This document shows, piece after piece, positions 32,698-34,105 of a DNA stretch of 34,105 nucleotides. The stretch comes from Luteitalea sp. (GTDB taxonomy: Bacteria > Acidobacteriota > Vicinamibacteria > Vicinamibacterales > Vicinamibacteraceae). The notes under the pieces are model-generated. The model made no database searches and was not told the origin of the DNA. It saw nothing but the letters and a program-made list of their open reading frames with translations. Numbering within the stretch: position 1 is the stretch's first letter; each line of letters starts with the position of its first letter. The position numbers and the translations under genes are program-made. The stretch lies in assembly GCA_009377605.1 (NCBI GenBank), contig WHTT01000069.1:1-34105 (forward strand), given 5' to 3'.

Positions 32698-34105
32698 ATG
32701 AGAAAGGTGGCGTTGCTCGGCACGGTCTTCGCCGTGCTCGGCTTGGCGGTAGCGGCCGGGGCGCAGACGGCCACGGGCCAGATCAGCGGCACGGTGAAGG
32801 ACGTGACCGGCTCGGTCGTGCCCGGAACCACGGTCACCATTCGCAGTGAGCTGACAGGCTCCGAGCGCACGACCACGACGGACGAGAGGGGGGACTACGT
32901 ATTCGCCCTCCTGCAGCCCAGCACGTACTCGGTGACGGCGGAGCTGCAGGGATTCCGCACCGCCCGCGAGGCCGGCATCCGGCTCCTGGTAGATAACCGG
33001 ATCCGCGTCGACCTGACGCTGGCGCTCGGCGAGATGACCGAGACCATCGAGGTCCAGGCGGGCGCCGTGGCGCTCGAATCCGAAAGCGCGAGGATCGGCC
33101 AGACGCTCACCGAGAAGCAGATCACGGAGCTGCCGTTGGACGGGCGGAACTTCCTGTCGCTCCTGTTCTTGAACGCGGGAGCGGTCGAAACGAGCGGCGA
33201 GCAGGGTGGCATGCGGTCGGGCGTGGGGAATGCGATCAGTATCCAGGGCGCGCGGGCGACCTCGAACAACTTCATGATCGACGGTACGGCCAACATCGAC
33301 ACCGCGCTCGGCACACCCGCCGCGATCCTCTCCGTGGACGCGATGGAGGAGTTCACGCAGCAAAACAAAACCTACTCCGCGGAGTACGGCTTCAGCGCGA
33401 ACCAGATCAACCTGATCAGCAAGTCCGGCACGAACCAGTTCCACGGCACCGCGTTCCTGTTCGGCCGCAACGAGGCCCTCGACGCCAGGAACTTCTTCGA
33501 TCCGCCCGACCAGGCCAAGCCCGAGCTCGACCAGAAGCAGTTCGGGGGGACCTTCAGCGGCCCGATCATCCGGAACAAGACGTTTCTGCTCTTCAACTAC
33601 GAGGGCACGCGGATCGACCGAGGTAACAGCGGCTTTGCCATCGTCCCCACGGCGGAGATGCTCGAGGGGCGCTTTCCGGAGACGATCACCGACCCACGTA
33701 CCGGCCAGCCGTTCGCGAACAACACCATCCCGGGCGATCGCTGGTCGCGCATGGCCCGACTCGCCGTCGACCAGGGCTGGTTCCCGGCGCCGAACACCGA
33801 CGCGCCGCAGGGCAACTACCAGTTCGTCACCACGCTCCCCCAGGAACAGAACCAGTTCAACGTCCGCGTGGATCAGGATCTGAGTCGTTTCGGGAGGGCC
33901 TTCTTTCGATACACAAAGACGACGTTCGACAACGAGACCGGCGGCGACATCTGGCAGGGTGGACGACGCGTCTTCGAGCAGGACACGACGAACTGGCAGG
34001 TCTCCCACACCTGGCCCATCGAGTCCAACATCGTGAACGTCTTTCGCCTCGGCCGGGTCGACGCCCGCGCGGACCAGCATGGAATCCCCTGTCCCCAGGA
34101 CCAGG
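32698..34105 (+). CDS. Oar-type TonB-dependent receptor, cut by the window edge
   Basis: The frame stays open to the last base, giving 469 residues of what is probably a 1000-residue-plus outer-membrane receptor. The signal peptide VALLGTVFAVLGLAVAAGAQ is followed by a CarboxypepD_reg-like domain (GQISGTVKDVTGSVVPGTTV, GDYVFALLQPSTYSVTAEL), the plug (LTEKQITELPLDGRNFLSLL, NFMIDGTANIDT, MEEFTQQNKTYSAEYGFSAN, NLISKSGTNQFHGTAFLFGR) and the first barrel strands (FLLFNYEGTRIDRG, FNVRVDQDLSRFGRAFFRYT). It is the same architecture as the receptor at 22246 but clearly divergent in sequence. The long reverse-strand frame over it is a composition shadow. The substrate is unknown; enzymes that would show it probably lie beyond the edge. 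Confidence 0.88.
   Translation, partial: MRKVALLGTVFAVLGLAVAAGAQTATGQISGTVKDVTGSVVPGTTVTIRSELTGSERTTTTDERGDYVFALLQPSTYSVTAELQGFRTAREAGIRLLVDNRIRVDLTLALGEMTETIEVQAGAVALESESARIGQTLTEKQITELPLDGRNFLSLLFLNAGAVETSGEQGGMRSGVGNAISIQGARATSNNFMIDGTANIDTALGTPAAILSVDAMEEFTQQNKTYSAEYGFSANQINLISKSGTNQFHGTAFLFGRNEALDARNFFDPPDQAKPELDQKQFGGTFSGPIIRNKTFLLFNYEGTRIDRGNSGFAIVPTAEMLEGRFPETITDPRTGQPFANNTIPGDRWSRMARLAVDQGWFPAPNTDAPQGNYQFVTTLPQEQNQFNVRVDQDLSRFGRAFFRYTKTTFDNETGGDIWQGGRRVFEQDTTNWQVSHTWPIESNIVNVFRLGRVDARADQHGIPCPQDQ

Noticed and set aside
32674-34080. A 468-codon open frame on the reverse strand
   Set aside because: The forward frame here gives a textbook TonB receptor with signal peptide, plug motifs and ribosome site. 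The reverse frame is a shadow of its codon bias.
1-34105. Mobile elements, CRISPR arrays, tRNA or rRNA genes that might explain the fragmented genes
   Set aside because: No transposase or integrase motifs, no spaced identical repeats of CRISPR type and no RNA gene signatures were seen on reading both strands.

Overview
The window is GC-rich bacterial chromosome and most likely comes from an Acidobacteriota genome, probably class Vicinamibacteria. This rests on gene content, not on a marker gene. It holds several copies of the 'acidobacterial duplicated orphan permease' (ADOP, FtsX/MacB-type), a PadR fragment just ahead of one ADOP gene, two Oar-type TonB receptors with an N-terminal carboxypeptidase-regulatory domain and no SusD partner, DUF4038/apiosidase-like enzymes, a BNR-repeat protein and a GloVer-repeat fragment. 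I found no rRNA, tRNA, CRISPR array, phage gene or transposase.

Layout. (1) 1-6.4 kb is mostly ordinary: an intact ADOP permease, a reverse-strand YdcF/DUF218 protein, an intact DUF4038 glycosidase and a Tat-exported lactonase-type beta-propeller. (2) 6.6-14.7 kb is a stretch of broken genes: a BNR gene joined to a headless PadR regulator, an ADOP permease with a small frameshifting deletion, an ADOP permease missing its C-terminal membrane domain, a short-chain dehydrogenase scrap, an ADOP scrap, and a GloVer fragment joined tail-to-tail to a YncE-type fragment. Only a small SRPBCC protein looks whole. (3) 14.97-26.9 kb is an intact two-armed catabolic island. The reverse-strand arm is GntR/UTRA regulator, GH42-type glycosidase, ROK kinase, SIS (UPF0309) protein and MFS transporter, with overlaps or very short gaps. 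The forward arm is NamZ-like hydrolase (DUF1343), TonB receptor and a second NamZ-like hydrolase. The arms diverge from a 71-bp control region with a perfect 9-bp inverted repeat that overlaps the regulator start codon and sits inside a sigma70-like promoter. (4) 27.0-32.3 kb has a frameshifted PIG-L deacetylase, an intact M28 peptidase, an MBL-fold hydrolase on the other strand, a fragment of an F420-dependent NADP reductase and a decayed second DUF4038 gene. (5) From 32.7 kb to the right edge runs the first part of a second TonB receptor.

Working model (inference). NamZ enzymes are exo-beta-N-acetylmuramidases. Around the first receptor this suggests a regulated locus for scavenging peptidoglycan-derived or similar amino-sugar glycans: outer-membrane uptake (TonB receptor), glycan trimming (two NamZ-like proteins, GH42), deacetylation and peptide trimming (PIG-L, M28), inner-membrane import (MFS), phosphorylation (ROK) and sugar-phosphate processing (SIS), controlled by the GntR/UTRA sensor. 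The two NamZ paralogues have lost different conserved motifs, so they may have divided roles. The many truncations may be real decay or assembly error; sequence alone cannot decide.
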